Shown: positions 16,209-24,828, numbered from the stretch's first letter. The stretch: 64,000 nt of DNA from Coriobacteriaceae bacterium AM113-163 (GCA_027673765.1 JAQDWB010000005.1:62001-126000), one strand, 5' to 3'. The notes: generated from the sequence alone by a model not told the origin. Program-made: numbers and translations.

Positions 16209-17364
16209 TTTCGATAAAGGCGGCGATGCGCGTCTCAATCTGGCCCATGTCGCCGTTGCTGTAATCGGTCTCAATCTTCATGTACGGAATGCCCGCACCC
16301 TCGACGGCCTCCTGCATGCGTGCGCTCTCCACGTTAAAGGTATGGCACGCCTGCAGCACGCTCTCCACCACGCCATCGACGTGGTACTTCTCGCACATGG
16401 CCAGCGTGTTCTCCATGCGGCCGTCGTTGGGTGTCATGACCGAGCAGTTAATGTCCAGGTAGCGGTCGGCGATAGCGCGCAGGATATCGGGCGCGTCCGG
16501 GTCGATCATCATGGCCGCCGTGCGCTCGCCCGAGCAATCGTCCATGCACACGACCACGCCGCCATTAGACTCGATGGTGCGACCGATCTTGTTGATCACG
16601 CCGCCCACGGGGCAGCCGGTAATCAGGATGCGCTTAGCATCTGCCGCGACCGGGCGCTCTCCAGCCTCGTAGGCCTCGCGCAGCTTGGCAACCTTTTGCT
16701 CGAGCTGGTCCGTATAGGCCTCGATATCAAAGCTGAACGTACCGGCGAACATGGTGCTCATCAGGTCGACGCCGCTCATGGCCGCCGGCTGGTTGGCCTG
16801 GAGCGCAAACATCTCGAGCTGGGCGGCACGCAGGCGGTTGCGACGACGCACGGCGGCGCGCAGGTCGTCGTCGGTGATCGTGATGCCGTAGAAACCCTCG
16901 AGCTCCTCCTTGAGCAGGCGGCACTCCTCGTACCAGCCCTCACGCTCATAGGCACGATCGCGACCCTGCGGCAGGTGCAGAATGTACGTACGCTTGAGCT
17001 CCCCCAGCAGCTCGTACATCTTCTTCTTGCCGTCGCAGGTGGTCTCACCGATAATCATGTCGCTGAAGTACGTAAACGGGCACTTTTGCGAGTAGGCAAA
17101 GCCGTAGGTCGACTTGATGAGCGGGCAGAGGTTTGCCGGCAGCACCTTCTCGGCCTCGGGAATCACCTCGTCGGACGTGCCGCACAGCGCCACGCTCGCA
17201 GCCCCCGCGGCATCGATAATCTCGAGCGGCGTATAGCTGCACAGATACCCGATCAGGCGATTACCGGCCTGCTTGTAATCCTTGACGCGAATAAACGCGG
17301 CCTTGCGCTGCTCGTTGAACTCCTCAAACGTGCGCGGCAACGGCTGCTCAGTTTTTTCCGACAT
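16201..17364 (-). CDS. Double-cubane-cluster-type anaerobic reductase (2-hydroxyacyl-CoA dehydratase D family), second paralogue
   Basis: 387 residues of the HgdB/FldC family, closest in layout to double-cubane-cluster proteins and YjiM. Conserved cysteines are Cys42 (LCSYTP), Cys80 (LCPLIKS), Cys95 (KCPFTY) and Cys110 ([11 protein letters not shown]). It is expected to receive low-potential electrons from the activase and reduce a small substrate; the substrate is unknown. The start at 17364 (MSEKTEQ) has AAGGAG upstream, and a 33-codon N-terminal extension in the same frame has no support. It is a paralogue of the gene at 17520-18803. Both are followed by a family A palindrome. Confidence 0.85.
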   Translation of the reverse strand: MSEKTEQPLPRTFEEFNEQRKAAFIRVKDYKQAGNRLIGYLCSYTPLEIIDAAGAASVALCGTSDEVIPEAEKVLPANLCPLIKSTYGFAYSQKCPFTYFSDMIIGETTCDGKKKMYELLGELKRTYILHLPQGRDRAYEREGWYEECRLLKEELEGFYGITITDDDLRAAVRRRNRLRAAQLEMFALQANQPAAMSGVDLMSTMFAGTFSFDIEAYTDQLEQKVAKLREAYEAGERPVAADAKRILITGCPVGGVINKIGRTIESNGGVVVCMDDCSGERTAAMMIDPDAPDILRAIADRYLDINCSVMTPNDGRMENTLAMCEKYHVDGVVESVLQACHTFNVESARMQEAVEGAGIPYMKIETDYSNGDMGQIETRIAAFIETL

Positions 17365-17402
17365 ATAACTCCTTAACAAACCTTTTAACCAACCAAGGAA
17401 AC

Positions 17403-17503
17403 GGCTTTCCCAGGTGCCCGAGGTTGCCGTGAAAGAAGAGCGCCGCGTACTTCTGGTACGCAATCAACGGTTTGAACGGCAAGATCGGGTGCCTGGGGAA
17501 GCC
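17403..17503. repeat. Intergenic palindromic element, family A, copy 1
   Basis: Arms of 28 bases at 17403-17430 and 17476-17503 pair with few mismatches, and a central hairpin (about 17444-17460) has arms GCGTAC/GTACGC. It lies 17 bases after the stop of the first reductase gene. It is the same family as 16097-16208: both keep the identical TG/CA mismatch in the outer stem. Confidence 0.75.
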
Positions 17504-17519
17504 ACCAGGACGGATAGTC

Positions 17520-18803
17520 CTAAATGGTTTCCAAGAAAGCCTCGATCCTGGTTTGCAGTTGGCCTGCGTCCTCGCCGGCGTAGTCGGTCGTGATGTGCAT
17601 AAACGGAATGCCGGCCTCCTCGGCGGCCTTCTCCACGGCAAACGACTCCATCTCGTAGAGTGTGCAGAACTGCAGGGCCACGTCGACGATGCCGTCGGCG
17701 TGCAGGTCCTTGGCCATCTGGACAATGTCCTTCATACGCTGGTCGTTGGGCGTAAAGACGGCACAGTTGATCTTAAAGTAGCGCTCGGCGATAGCATCGA
17801 GCATCTCGTCAACCGTCTCACCGGACTCATCGACCAAGTCCTTGTAATAGCGCGAACCCGTGCAGGACTCCTCGCCCACCACGACGCCGCCGGCCTTCTC
17901 GATGAGGTTGAACAGCTTCCAGTTGGGCACGGCCATGGGCGTGCCGGTGTACAGAATGCGCTTGGTCCCCTTGGGCGCCACGCCCTCGCCGGCCTCGACA
18001 CGCTGCTCGCACTCAGCCGCCATATCGTTAATGGCTCCGGTCAGACGTGGCGTGTCGTCCATAAAGGCGGCCTGAACGGTCAGCAGGCTGTCCAGACCGC
18101 TGATGGGCGCTGGGTCGGCAGCGCGCGTGGCAGCGAGGCGCTGCAGGGCGCGACGCTTCTCATTAACGGCGTGGATGGCGGCCTTCAGACGCTCGGGCGT
18201 AATCGTGACGCCGCACTCTTCCTCGATCTTGGCGGCGAGCTTCTTGACCTCGGCCTTCCAGGTCACAAGCGTCGACTCATCGTGTACGTTGGGAATATCC
18301 ATGACGTACATGTTCTTTTGCGTGGCAAAAAACTCGTAGGCTTTCTTCTTGCCATCGCAGGTGTTCTCGCCTACCACCAAGTCACTCGACTCAATGTAGG
18401 GGCAGACCTCGCCCAGCTTAAAGCCGGCAAAGCTCTTGATAAGCGGGCAGGTGTTGCGCGGCAGATGCTCCTCGACCTTATCGGTTGCCCAATCGGCACC
18501 CGAGCACAGGCCCACGGGAATGCCGTCGCAGGCGAGCACAATCTCCTCGGGCACGTACACGCAGAACGAACCGACGATCTTGGTGGCCTCGCCGGCCTCC
18601 TTCTTGTCGAGCATCTCCTTAATACGGCCGCTGTGGATGTTGGTAGCCACAAAGTCCAGGTAGGACGTGGACTTGGGGCGATTGTTCTGCGTCAAGAACA
18701 TATCGCCGTACATCTGGCCCACGGCGCCCAGCAGCATGTCGTGGTCGGCAAGATTCATGCCGAGGCTCTCCCACATCGGATGGAAATCAAATTCTTCAGC
18801 CAT
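17520..18803 (-). CDS. Double-cubane-cluster-type anaerobic reductase, first paralogue
   Basis: 427 residues, HgdB/FldC-YjiM family. The four-cysteine pattern is Cys81 (SFCVYVP), Cys119 (NTCPLIKS), Cys134 (EVCPYIE) and Cys149 (NTCDGKKKAYE), the same spacing as in the next gene plus an N-terminal extension of about 40 residues. It is the first structural gene of the cluster, preceded by a promoter, a candidate leader peptide and hairpins. The SD is weak (GAGGGG further upstream of ATG 18803). With one activase for two reductases, either the two form a heteromer or they have separate substrates; the sequence cannot decide. Confidence 0.85.
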   Translation of the reverse strand: MAEEFDFHPMWESLGMNLADHDMLLGAVGQMYGDMFLTQNNRPKSTSYLDFVATNIHSGRIKEMLDKKEAGEATKIVGSFCVYVPEEIVLACDGIPVGLCSGADWATDKVEEHLPRNTCPLIKSFAGFKLGEVCPYIESSDLVVGENTCDGKKKAYEFFATQKNMYVMDIPNVHDESTLVTWKAEVKKLAAKIEEECGVTITPERLKAAIHAVNEKRRALQRLAATRAADPAPISGLDSLLTVQAAFMDDTPRLTGAINDMAAECEQRVEAGEGVAPKGTKRILYTGTPMAVPNWKLFNLIEKAGGVVVGEESCTGSRYYKDLVDESGETVDEMLDAIAERYFKINCAVFTPNDQRMKDIVQMAKDLHADGIVDVALQFCTLYEMESFAVEKAAEEAGIPFMHITTDYAGEDAGQLQTRIEAFLETI

Positions 18804-18976
18804 GACGGTTCCCCTCTCGAACCAAAAACGGATAACAGCGGTATCGATGCACGACGGGCGGCGATTGCCCTGCCGTGCTCAAACCCGGAATTTTGGGGAA
18901 CCTGCTTTGCGGTTGACTATTTAGTTGTGCGTCGTCTCTCCCGGAGCCGTGAACACACCTGCTCATATGCGGCTCC
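18804..18976 (-). promoter_or_regulatory. Structured 5' leader of the double-cubane/selenium operon
   Basis: Between the leader ORF and the first reductase the transcript can form GGAGCCG/CGGCTCC (18970-18976 with 18943-18949), which overlaps the end of the leader ORF. A second GC-rich hairpin lies near 18848-18880 (GCACG..GGGC with GCCC..CGTGC). No U-tract follows either. It could be an attenuator or mRNA-stability structure. No known riboswitch motif was recognised. Confidence 0.4.
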
Positions 18977-19031
18977 GAGCGATATATAGGGCACGCGCGG
19001 CAACGCGGCAAATGTATGTCGTCTGCGGCAT
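18963..19031 (-). CDS. Candidate leader peptide (22 aa) upstream of the double-cubane operon
   Basis: ATG at 19031 has a near-perfect AGGAGG seven to eight bases upstream and opens 22 codons, beginning MPQTTYICRVAAR and ending at TGA 18965-18963. It contains one Cys and five Arg. The stop lies inside the loop of the GGAGCCG/CGGCTCC hairpin, so ribosome position would affect folding. A promoter ends about 25 bases upstream. Too short for homology; called on RBS strength and position only. Confidence 0.45.
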   Translation of the reverse strand: MPQTTYICRVAARALYIARSRI

Positions 19032-19054
19032 GTGCGCACCCTCCTTTACAAGTT

Positions 19055-19090
19055 AAGGTCAACTATATCAACGGTCATCGACCATGCGAA
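19055..19090 (-). promoter_or_regulatory. Candidate promoter of the double-cubane/selenium operon
   Basis: Minus-strand -35 TTCGCA (19090-19085) and -10 TATAGT (19067-19062) are separated by 17 bases, giving a start near 19055, just before the leader-peptide SD. This implies a 5' leader of about 250 bases before the first reductase. Confidence 0.5.
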
Positions 19091-19185
19091 CACCGTTGAC
19101 ATTCGTACGACAGCGTTGTGTGCCACCGTTAATAAATTATTATCCTGATTGATAAGAGTTTGTCATCTCTCATTCGACGAACGGC

Positions 19186-19221
19186 AAAAACAAAGCCGCC
19201 GAGGCTTATATCCCCGACGGC
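19186..19221 (-). terminator. Terminator of modABC
   Basis: On the minus strand GCCGTCGGGG pairs with CCTCGGCGGC (loop ATATAAG) and is followed by TTTGTTTTT. It lies 12 bases after the modC stop. Confidence 0.8.
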
Positions 19222-19232
19222 ATTACCCGGCG

Positions 19233-20303
19233 CTATCGACAAACCAAATGAATCCTGCTCGCATCAAAATGCATGCGTAAGGTCTCCCCCGCCTGCGGCA
19301 ACTCCTCTACAGGCACGCCCACCTTGTTGACCTTCCACTGCAGGCGAGTCGGCGCATCGGTACGTGGCACATCCAACAGCACCAAGCGCTCAAAACGCGA
19401 ATCGCTCACACGGGCCACGTGCAAATCGTAGCTGTTGCGGCCCCGCTCGGCACGATTGTCAACATGGAAGTAACTTGCGCGAATCCCCAGGTACGCCACA
19501 TCATCGGGAACCTCGCGTCCCACGTTAAAGGTCATGCCCCAGTCGAGGGCCTCAACCTCTTCGACGCCGATCTTGCGCGCACGGCTCGTGTTCTTGCAGC
19601 CCGTCAGGCGCAGCGCCGCCAGTGTCTGCGGACGGCGGACCACGTCCTCGACGGAGCCGATCTCCTCCACATGCCCGTTATGCATCACACAGATGCGCTC
19701 GCACAGGCGGCACGCCTCGTCGATGTCGTGACTTACGTAGAGCACGGTACGGTTACAGACGTCGAACAGGTCGAGCATGTTCTGTTCGAGAGCGCTCTTA
19801 AGATACGCATCGAGCGCGCTCATGGGCTCGTCGAACATAAAAATGCCCGGGTGCGCCGCCACCATGCGAGCAAGCGCCACACGCTGCTGCTGGCCGCCCG
19901 AGAGGCGCGCGGGATAGCGGTCGGCGAAATCGGCCAGTCCAAAGATGCCCAGGTAGCGCTCGGCAAGTTGCCTGCGCGCCAAGACGTCGCCTGCACCCTC
20001 AACGCCGGCGCACACGTTATCAGCCACCGTCATGTTGGGAAACAGCTGATAGTTTTGGAACAGCAGGGCACACTTGCGCTCCTGGGGCGACAGGTTGATA
20101 CCCGCCGCCGAGTCAAAGAAGGTCACGCCGTTGACGACGATCTCGCCCTCGTCGGGCGTCTCCACGCCGGCAATGCAACGCAAGGTGCAGCTCTTGCCAC
20201 AACCCGAGGCGCCCAGCAGCGCCACGCGCTCCTCGCCGGCCTCAAGCTGCATGTCGAGAGTGAACCCCGGATAGCGCTTTTTGATATCCAGAACAAGCGA
20301 CAT
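19233..20303 (-). CDS. modC: Molybdate ABC transporter ATP-binding protein
   Basis: 356 residues. Walker A GASGCGKS near residue 31, signature LSGGQQQR and Walker B IFMFDEP define an ABC ATPase. It energises uptake of molybdate (or tungstate). The C-terminal third is longer than a bare ABC domain and probably forms a TOBE-like regulatory domain. It lies three bases after modB, with a terminator right behind, so it is the last gene of modABC. Identity as molybdate rather than another oxyanion transporter rests on the adjacent ModA- and ModB-like proteins and the moeA/moaB genes upstream. Confidence 0.88.
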   Translation of the reverse strand: MSLVLDIKKRYPGFTLDMQLEAGEERVALLGASGCGKSCTLRCIAGVETPDEGEIVVNGVTFFDSAAGINLSPQERKCALLFQNYQLFPNMTVADNVCAGVEGAGDVLARRQLAERYLGIFGLADFADRYPARLSGGQQQRVALARMVAAHPGIFMFDEPMSALDAYLKSALEQNMLDLFDVCNRTVLYVSHDIDEACRLCERICVMHNGHVEEIGSVEDVVRRPQTLAALRLTGCKNTSRARKIGVEEVEALDWGMTFNVGREVPDDVAYLGIRASYFHVDNRAERGRNSYDLHVARVSDSRFERLVLLDVPRTDAPTRLQWKVNKVGVPVEELPQAGETLRMHFDASRIHLVCR

Positions 20304-20306
20304 GGC

Positions 20307-21749
20307 TTATCGACCTCCCTTTGCGACCGTGTCATCGCGCATAAGCTCGGCCAGCGCCTCGCGATCGATACGCAGTGCATCGCCGCCGACTGGGTCGAGC
20401 GAATCGGTCTGGCCGCCCAGCTGCTTGGCCTGCTTGCGCTCCGCGCGGGGCAGGCCGCGCTCACGGTACTTTTGCGAATGCGCCGTGTACATATTGATGA
20501 ACAGAATGACTAGGAAGCTGAACACGATTACGACGATGACCCAAAAGAGCGCCACCGACGTGTTGCCGCCCATCCACTCAAAGTAGATGGCGATGGGGAT
20601 GGTCTGGGTAATGCCAGCGTAGTTGCCCGCAAAGAACAGGGTGCAACCGAACTCGCCCATCGCGCGGGCAAAGGCGAGCACCGTGCCGGCGGCAATCGAG
20701 GGCCAGCCAAGCGGCATCATAAGCTTGGTAAAGATGCGACGCTCGGACCATCCCAGGGTTCGCGCGGCGTCGAGCATCTGCGTGTCGAGGCTCTCGAAGG
20801 CTCCGAGCGCCGTGCGGTAGACCAGCGGAAAAGACACAACGACGGCCGAAATGACCGCCGCAGGCCACGTAAAGACGATCGAGATGCCGTGCGCGATGAA
20901 CCACTGGCCCACCCCGGTCGAGCGGCCAAACAGCATAAGAAGCAGAAAGCCGCAGACCGTGGGCGGCAGCACCATAGGAATCGTAAAGACCGAATCGAGC
21001 AGGCCCTTGATGCGGCTCGAGGTACCCATAGTCTTCCACGCGGCGAACAGGCCCAGCGCAAAGGAGATCAGCAGGGCAAGTCCGCTCGTTTTAATGGACA
21101 CCCAAAACGGGCGATAGTCGATGTCGCCCAAAAAGGAGGCCAGAGAGGTCAAGGCCCCCCGCTCATCCCGCAACACGACAGACGATGCTTCAACCATTTG
21201 AGCGCTATCAAGCCAACGCGCGCCGCCCTTGGCATCACCCGAGGCTGATGCAATCACCACATAGCGGTCCCCATCCGTACCGCGCTCGTCAAAGCCATAG
21301 GTATACCCGCTGGTATCAAACGTTGTTTCCGTCGTGACATACCAAGGAAGATCCACGTCCCCTAGCTGCGCACCTCCCATGCAGTTTGCGCTGTCGAGCT
21401 CGCAGACGAGGGACTTGAGACCCGATACGCACTCGTTGTCCTGCGGATCCAATCCAAACTTCTCGACCGCCTTGGGCGATATCCACGCCACAACGCGATC
21501 GGCAGCAGGCGCCACTACAAGGTCCACGTCCTCGTCAACGGGAAACCGGTAGCCCTCAGGCTGGCCCTCCATGGCACGAGCGGTCCCCTTGGCCAGCCGC
21601 TCAAAACCCTCGATCCCATAGGAAAGCCCATGAGCGGTCGCAGCAACCTGGGCCCCGTCCTCAGCGTCCCCAGCAAACGCAAATCCCGGCACCCAGCAAA
21701 GCGCGAAGGTCAAAGCACAGGCGACAAGCATGCGGAATCTATTAAGCAC
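20307..21749 (-). CDS. modB: Molybdate ABC transporter permease with long N-terminal extracytoplasmic domain
   Basis: 480 residues from GTG 21749, which has GGAG six bases upstream; usual ModB proteins have about 220-260. The C-terminal half is a standard permease (from SIKTSGLALL; EAA-type region GAFESLDTQMLDAARTLG). The first 20-25 residues look like a signal or anchor segment (LVACALTFALCW). About 30-240 are a soluble, acidic domain with several cysteines, placed outside the membrane, that was not recognised. No frameshift separates the parts, so this is one fused protein. It lies between modA and modC on the same strand. The extension might bind substrate or partner proteins; that is speculation. 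Confidence 0.88.
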   Translation of the reverse strand: MLNRFRMLVACALTFALCWVPGFAFAGDAEDGAQVAATAHGLSYGIEGFERLAKGTARAMEGQPEGYRFPVDEDVDLVVAPAADRVVAWISPKAVEKFGLDPQDNECVSGLKSLVCELDSANCMGGAQLGDVDLPWYVTTETTFDTSGYTYGFDERGTDGDRYVVIASASGDAKGGARWLDSAQMVEASSVVLRDERGALTSLASFLGDIDYRPFWVSIKTSGLALLISFALGLFAAWKTMGTSSRIKGLLDSVFTIPMVLPPTVCGFLLLMLFGRSTGVGQWFIAHGISIVFTWPAAVISAVVVSFPLVYRTALGAFESLDTQMLDAARTLGWSERRIFTKLMMPLGWPSIAAGTVLAFARAMGEFGCTLFFAGNYAGITQTIPIAIYFEWMGGNTSVALFWVIVVIVFSFLVILFINMYTAHSQKYRERGLPRAERKQAKQLGGQTDSLDPVGGDALRIDREALAELMRDDTVAKGGR

Positions 21750-21817
21750 GAAAAGCTCCAAGCGAATACAAGGACGGAGTGAAACACAAAACGATGGAAT
21801 TATCGCGCCAAGCCGCA

Positions 21818-22690
21818 CTACTCGGAAAGCTCAAAGCCGTACTTAGCCCAAATCTTCTGGGCCTTCTTGTTGGTCAGACAGAAGTCAATGAACGCCTTGG
21901 CCTCGTCGGCGTGCTCGGAGCTCTCGGCAACGGCACCCGGGTACACGATGGGCTTGTGCGAATCCTCGGGGCACACGAAGGCCTCCTCGATGCCGTCGTA
22001 GCGGAAGATATCGGAGCTGTAGACAAAACCGGCCACGCAGTCGCCTGTGGACACATAGGCGGCGGCGGTGCCCACCTTATCGGCCAGTGCAACCTTATCG
22101 GCGATTTCGGGAGCATACTCGCCGTCGTCGCCCTCAGCGCCGGTGTAGAGGCCCACGGAGGCCAGGGCCTGGTTGGCGTACTTTCCGGCGGGAACGGTCT
22201 TGGCGTCGCCGATGGCGATCTTGCCGTCCAGGTTCGCGATGTCGGCAATGGCCTCGACCTTGGTGTCGGAGCCCTCGGCGCGAATGATCACAAGGTCATT
22301 GACGAACATATCCTCACGGGTGTCGGCGTCGACGAGCTCAGCGGTCTCAGCGTCATCCATGGTGCCCTTGGAAGCAGTGATGAGCACGTCGGCCGTGGCG
22401 CCGGCACGCATCTGCTCGACGAGGTCGCCGGAGGCCTTAAACTGCGTGTCGGCAAAGGTGGTACCGGTCTGATCGGTGTAGAGCTTCTGAACCTCGGGCA
22501 GAGCTTTCTCGAGCGAGTTGGCGGCAAATACCTGCAGCTCGACAGCTTTCTTGGACGAAATCTTGGCGGAGCCGGCATCGGAACCGGTCGACTCAGGCTC
22601 CTTGTTGCCGGAGCAGCCGGCAAGCCCAAGACCGGCAGCGGCGACAGCAGAAAGCGAGACGAATCCGCGGCGAGAAACCATATCGAACAT
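21818..22690 (-). CDS. modA: Molybdate ABC transporter substrate-binding lipoprotein
   Basis: 290 residues. Lipobox LAGC gives lipidated Cys26 after a short signal peptide (SRRGFVSLSAVAAAG). The mature part is a ModA-type periplasmic-binding fold (AANSLEKALPEVQKLY; FKASGDLVEQMRAGATADVLI). It binds molybdate or tungstate at the cell surface and delivers it to ModBC. ATG 22690 has AAAGGG six bases upstream; the TTG two codons earlier is less likely. First gene of modABC, with a clear -10 and an AT-rich dyad upstream. Confidence 0.9.
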   Translation of the reverse strand: MFDMVSRRGFVSLSAVAAAGLGLAGCSGNKEPESTGSDAGSAKISSKKAVELQVFAANSLEKALPEVQKLYTDQTGTTFADTQFKASGDLVEQMRAGATADVLITASKGTMDDAETAELVDADTREDMFVNDLVIIRAEGSDTKVEAIADIANLDGKIAIGDAKTVPAGKYANQALASVGLYTGAEGDDGEYAPEIADKVALADKVGTAAAYVSTGDCVAGFVYSSDIFRYDGIEEAFVCPEDSHKPIVYPGAVAESSEHADEAKAFIDFCLTNKKAQKIWAKYGFELSE

Positions 22691-22743
22691 GTTCAACCCT
22701 TTCGAAGACTACACCCGGGCGCCCCGCCGCGAGCTTTATTCTG

Positions 22744-22792
22744 TAATTAGATTATACTTCGGTGCGAATAATGATTATGAGAAATTATTCTC
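22744..22792 (-). promoter_or_regulatory. modA promoter with overlapping AT-rich operator dyads
   Basis: A perfect -10, TATAAT, lies at 22756-22751 on the minus strand. The -35 region is replaced by symmetrical sequence at 22766-22792: an ATAATGATTAT core followed by GAGAA/TTCTC arms around ATTA. The core equals the centre of a Fur-family box. A ModE-type or metal regulator is possible; nothing identifies the protein. Confidence 0.5.
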
Positions 22793-22844
22793 GTTTGAGA
22801 ATATAGTTTCAGGAATGCCTACAGAATGCCGCCCCCTTGGGCGC

Positions 22845-22881
22845 AAATAAAAGGCGGAGCAGCCGTTCAGGTTGCCCCGCC
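22845..22881 (-). terminator. Terminator of moeA-moaB
   Basis: GGCGGGGCA pairs with TGCTCCGCC on the minus strand, followed by TTTTATTT. It separates the cofactor genes from modABC. Confidence 0.8.
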
Positions 22882-22894
22882 GCAAGTAAACCGT

Positions 22895-23374
22895 TTAGTT
22901 GGTATGACCGCCGCCTGCCGTCATTTGGGACGCATGCTCCAGCTGGTCTGCTATGGCCTCCCAGCTTTCGCGGGCGGCCTTCGTAGAACCGGGAAAGTTT
23001 ACGACAAGTGTATGACCTCGTTGCATGCAAATAGCGCGCGAGAGCATGGCGCGGCGCGTCTTGGTCATGGAGTATGCACGGATTGCCTCGGCAATACCCG
23101 GCACATCGCGGTCGCAGACGGCACGCGTCGCCTCGGGCGTCACATCGCGCATCGAAAGCCCCGTGCCGCCGCAGGTGAGCACGACATTGGCGTGGCACTC
23201 ATCGGCGGCTTCCACAATGGCATCACCGATTTCGCTGACGTCGTCGCGCACGACCACATGTGAGGCGACCGTCCAGCCCTGCGCCTCGATAAGCTCCTCG
23301 AGTGCAGCTCCAGCCTCGTCCTGGGTAAGATCGCGCGTATCCGAGCACGTCACGATCGAAATCTTCAAGTCCAT
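22895..23374 (-). CDS. Molybdopterin adenylyltransferase family protein (MoaB/MogA)
   Basis: 159 residues, MoaB/Mog fold with the MPT-binding motif GGTGLSMRDVTPEA. It adenylates molybdopterin before metal insertion by MoeA. ATG 23374 has AGGAGG nearby; the upstream in-frame extension is unsupported. It starts 10 bases after moeA, so the two are co-transcribed and ended by a terminator. MogA and MoaB cannot be told apart by eye. Confidence 0.88.
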   Translation of the reverse strand: MDLKISIVTCSDTRDLTQDEAGAALEELIEAQGWTVASHVVVRDDVSEIGDAIVEAADECHANVVLTCGGTGLSMRDVTPEATRAVCDRDVPGIAEAIRAYSMTKTRRAMLSRAICMQRGHTLVVNFPGSTKAARESWEAIADQLEHASQMTAGGGHTN

Positions 23375-23384
23375 AGCATTCCTC

Positions 23385-24647
23385 CTATAGCACCGTGCCC
23401 TCAGGCAGGTCGACACGCACGACATCCACGACGTCGCCCGCCTTGAGCTCGCACGGTCCTTCGTCAATACGCAGCAGGCAGTTGGCCCGCTGCATCGTGC
23501 CGAGCAGCGCCGAATTCTGCGACTTGGCCTCGGTCACCAACAGCTCACCGGTCTCGGAGTCGCGCAAAACCGTGGCGCGATCGAAGAAGCGGCGATGCTG
23601 TCGCTTTTTCACGCCATGCGTGAGCGTCGCCTGTTGCACGGGACGCGCACCCTTGGCAAAGCCGCGCATTTTGCGAATCGCCGGGCGGGCAAGCATCTCA
23701 AAGCCTACATACGCCGCGGCCGGATTGCCTGAAAGCCCCAGGTAGGGCTTACCCCCGAGCAAGCCAAACGTGATGGCCTTGCCCGGACGCATCGAGATGC
23801 GGTCAAACAGCACCTCGCCCTCGCGCCGGACGAGCGCCGTCACGTAGTCGTAGTCGCCCGCCGAGGCGCCACCGCTCGTAATGACAAAATCACACTCCTG
23901 CACGGCACGATGCACCAGCTCGGCAATCGCCTGCTCATCATCGGGCGCAATGCCAAAGAACACCGGCTCGGCGCCGGCATCGAGTGCCTCGGCCATCAAC
24001 GCCGACGAGTTGGAGTCGCGAATCTGCCCGCGCGCCGGCAGCTCACCCGGCGCGACCAGCTCCGTGCCCAGCGAGATAATGCCCACACGCGGCGCAGCAT
24101 GCACCTTCACGCTCGCATACCCGGCGCTCGCCAGCAGGCCAGCGCCGGCCGGGGCCACAACCTCGCCGGCGTGCATCACAACATCGCCGACATGGGCCTC
24201 CTCGGCGGCAGAGCGAACGTTCTCCCCTACCTTGGCAGGCGCCGAGAAGCTCACGTGCGAGCCCTCGTTGCCGTCGCCGTCAAGCACCTCCACGATCTCG
24301 TATTTCACCACGGCATCGGCACCTTCGGGTACCGGCGCGCCCGTCATGATGCGGACCGTCTCGCCCACGCCGACCACGCCCTCAAAGACATGGCCCGCGG
24401 CCTCGTGTCCGACAACGTCGAGCGTCACCGGCGCCTCGCCAGATGCCTGCGCCAAGTCCGCCGAGCGCACGGCATATCCGTCCATAGCGCTGTTGGCAAA
24501 CGGCGAAATGTCGATATCGGCCACCGCGTCCTCTGCCAAGGGAAGACCGGCGGCCTGCCACACGGGAATCTCGACAACTTCGGTGCGATTCACGTGCGAC
24601 AAGACGATCGCCTGTGCGTCCTCCAACGGAATGAGTTTCTCAGCCAT
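23385..24647 (-). CDS. moeA: Molybdopterin molybdenumtransferase
   Basis: 420 residues with the MoeA landmarks: an N-terminal lasso-type region (SPFANSAMDGYAVRS), the Mog-like active domain (GGASAGDYDYV, LSGNPAAAYVGFE) and the C-terminal beta domain. It inserts molybdate into adenylated molybdopterin. ATG 24647 has GAGG five bases upstream; a GTG two codons earlier is less likely. First gene of a two-gene operon with moaB/mog. modABC follows, so molybdate uptake and use are grouped. Confidence 0.92.
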   Translation of the reverse strand: MAEKLIPLEDAQAIVLSHVNRTEVVEIPVWQAAGLPLAEDAVADIDISPFANSAMDGYAVRSADLAQASGEAPVTLDVVGHEAAGHVFEGVVGVGETVRIMTGAPVPEGADAVVKYEIVEVLDGDGNEGSHVSFSAPAKVGENVRSAAEEAHVGDVVMHAGEVVAPAGAGLLASAGYASVKVHAAPRVGIISLGTELVAPGELPARGQIRDSNSSALMAEALDAGAEPVFFGIAPDDEQAIAELVHRAVQECDFVITSGGASAGDYDYVTALVRREGEVLFDRISMRPGKAITFGLLGGKPYLGLSGNPAAAYVGFEMLARPAIRKMRGFAKGARPVQQATLTHGVKKRQHRRFFDRATVLRDSETGELLVTEAKSQNSALLGTMQRANCLLRIDEGPCELKAGDVVDVVRVDLPEGTVL

Positions 24648-24822
24648 ATGCACCTCTTAATGCCACGGCGCACAACGGGAGCGCCGATTCTTTATGCTTG
24701 TCTCAGTATAATCCCCCGACGCACGACCGCGACTCGGCCTGTACCCGCAAATACACCTGTCGGTTGCAAGCCGCGAAACAGAATGGAAACCAACCCACCG
24801 GCTCGTCGCGTTTACCGCGTTT

Positions 24823-24828
24823 TATAAT
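24823..24828 (+). promoter_or_regulatory. -10 element for the CLC gene
   Basis: TATAAT lies 31 bases before the ATG at 24859; no good -35 is present. In the same 211-base divergent gap a minus-strand TATACT near 24704-24710 may serve moeA. Confidence 0.5.

Noticed and set aside
18796..19062. 88-codon minus-strand frame upstream of the first reductase
   Set aside because: No supporting SD and no recognisable protein; the 22-codon ORF with an AGGAGG site fits the region better.
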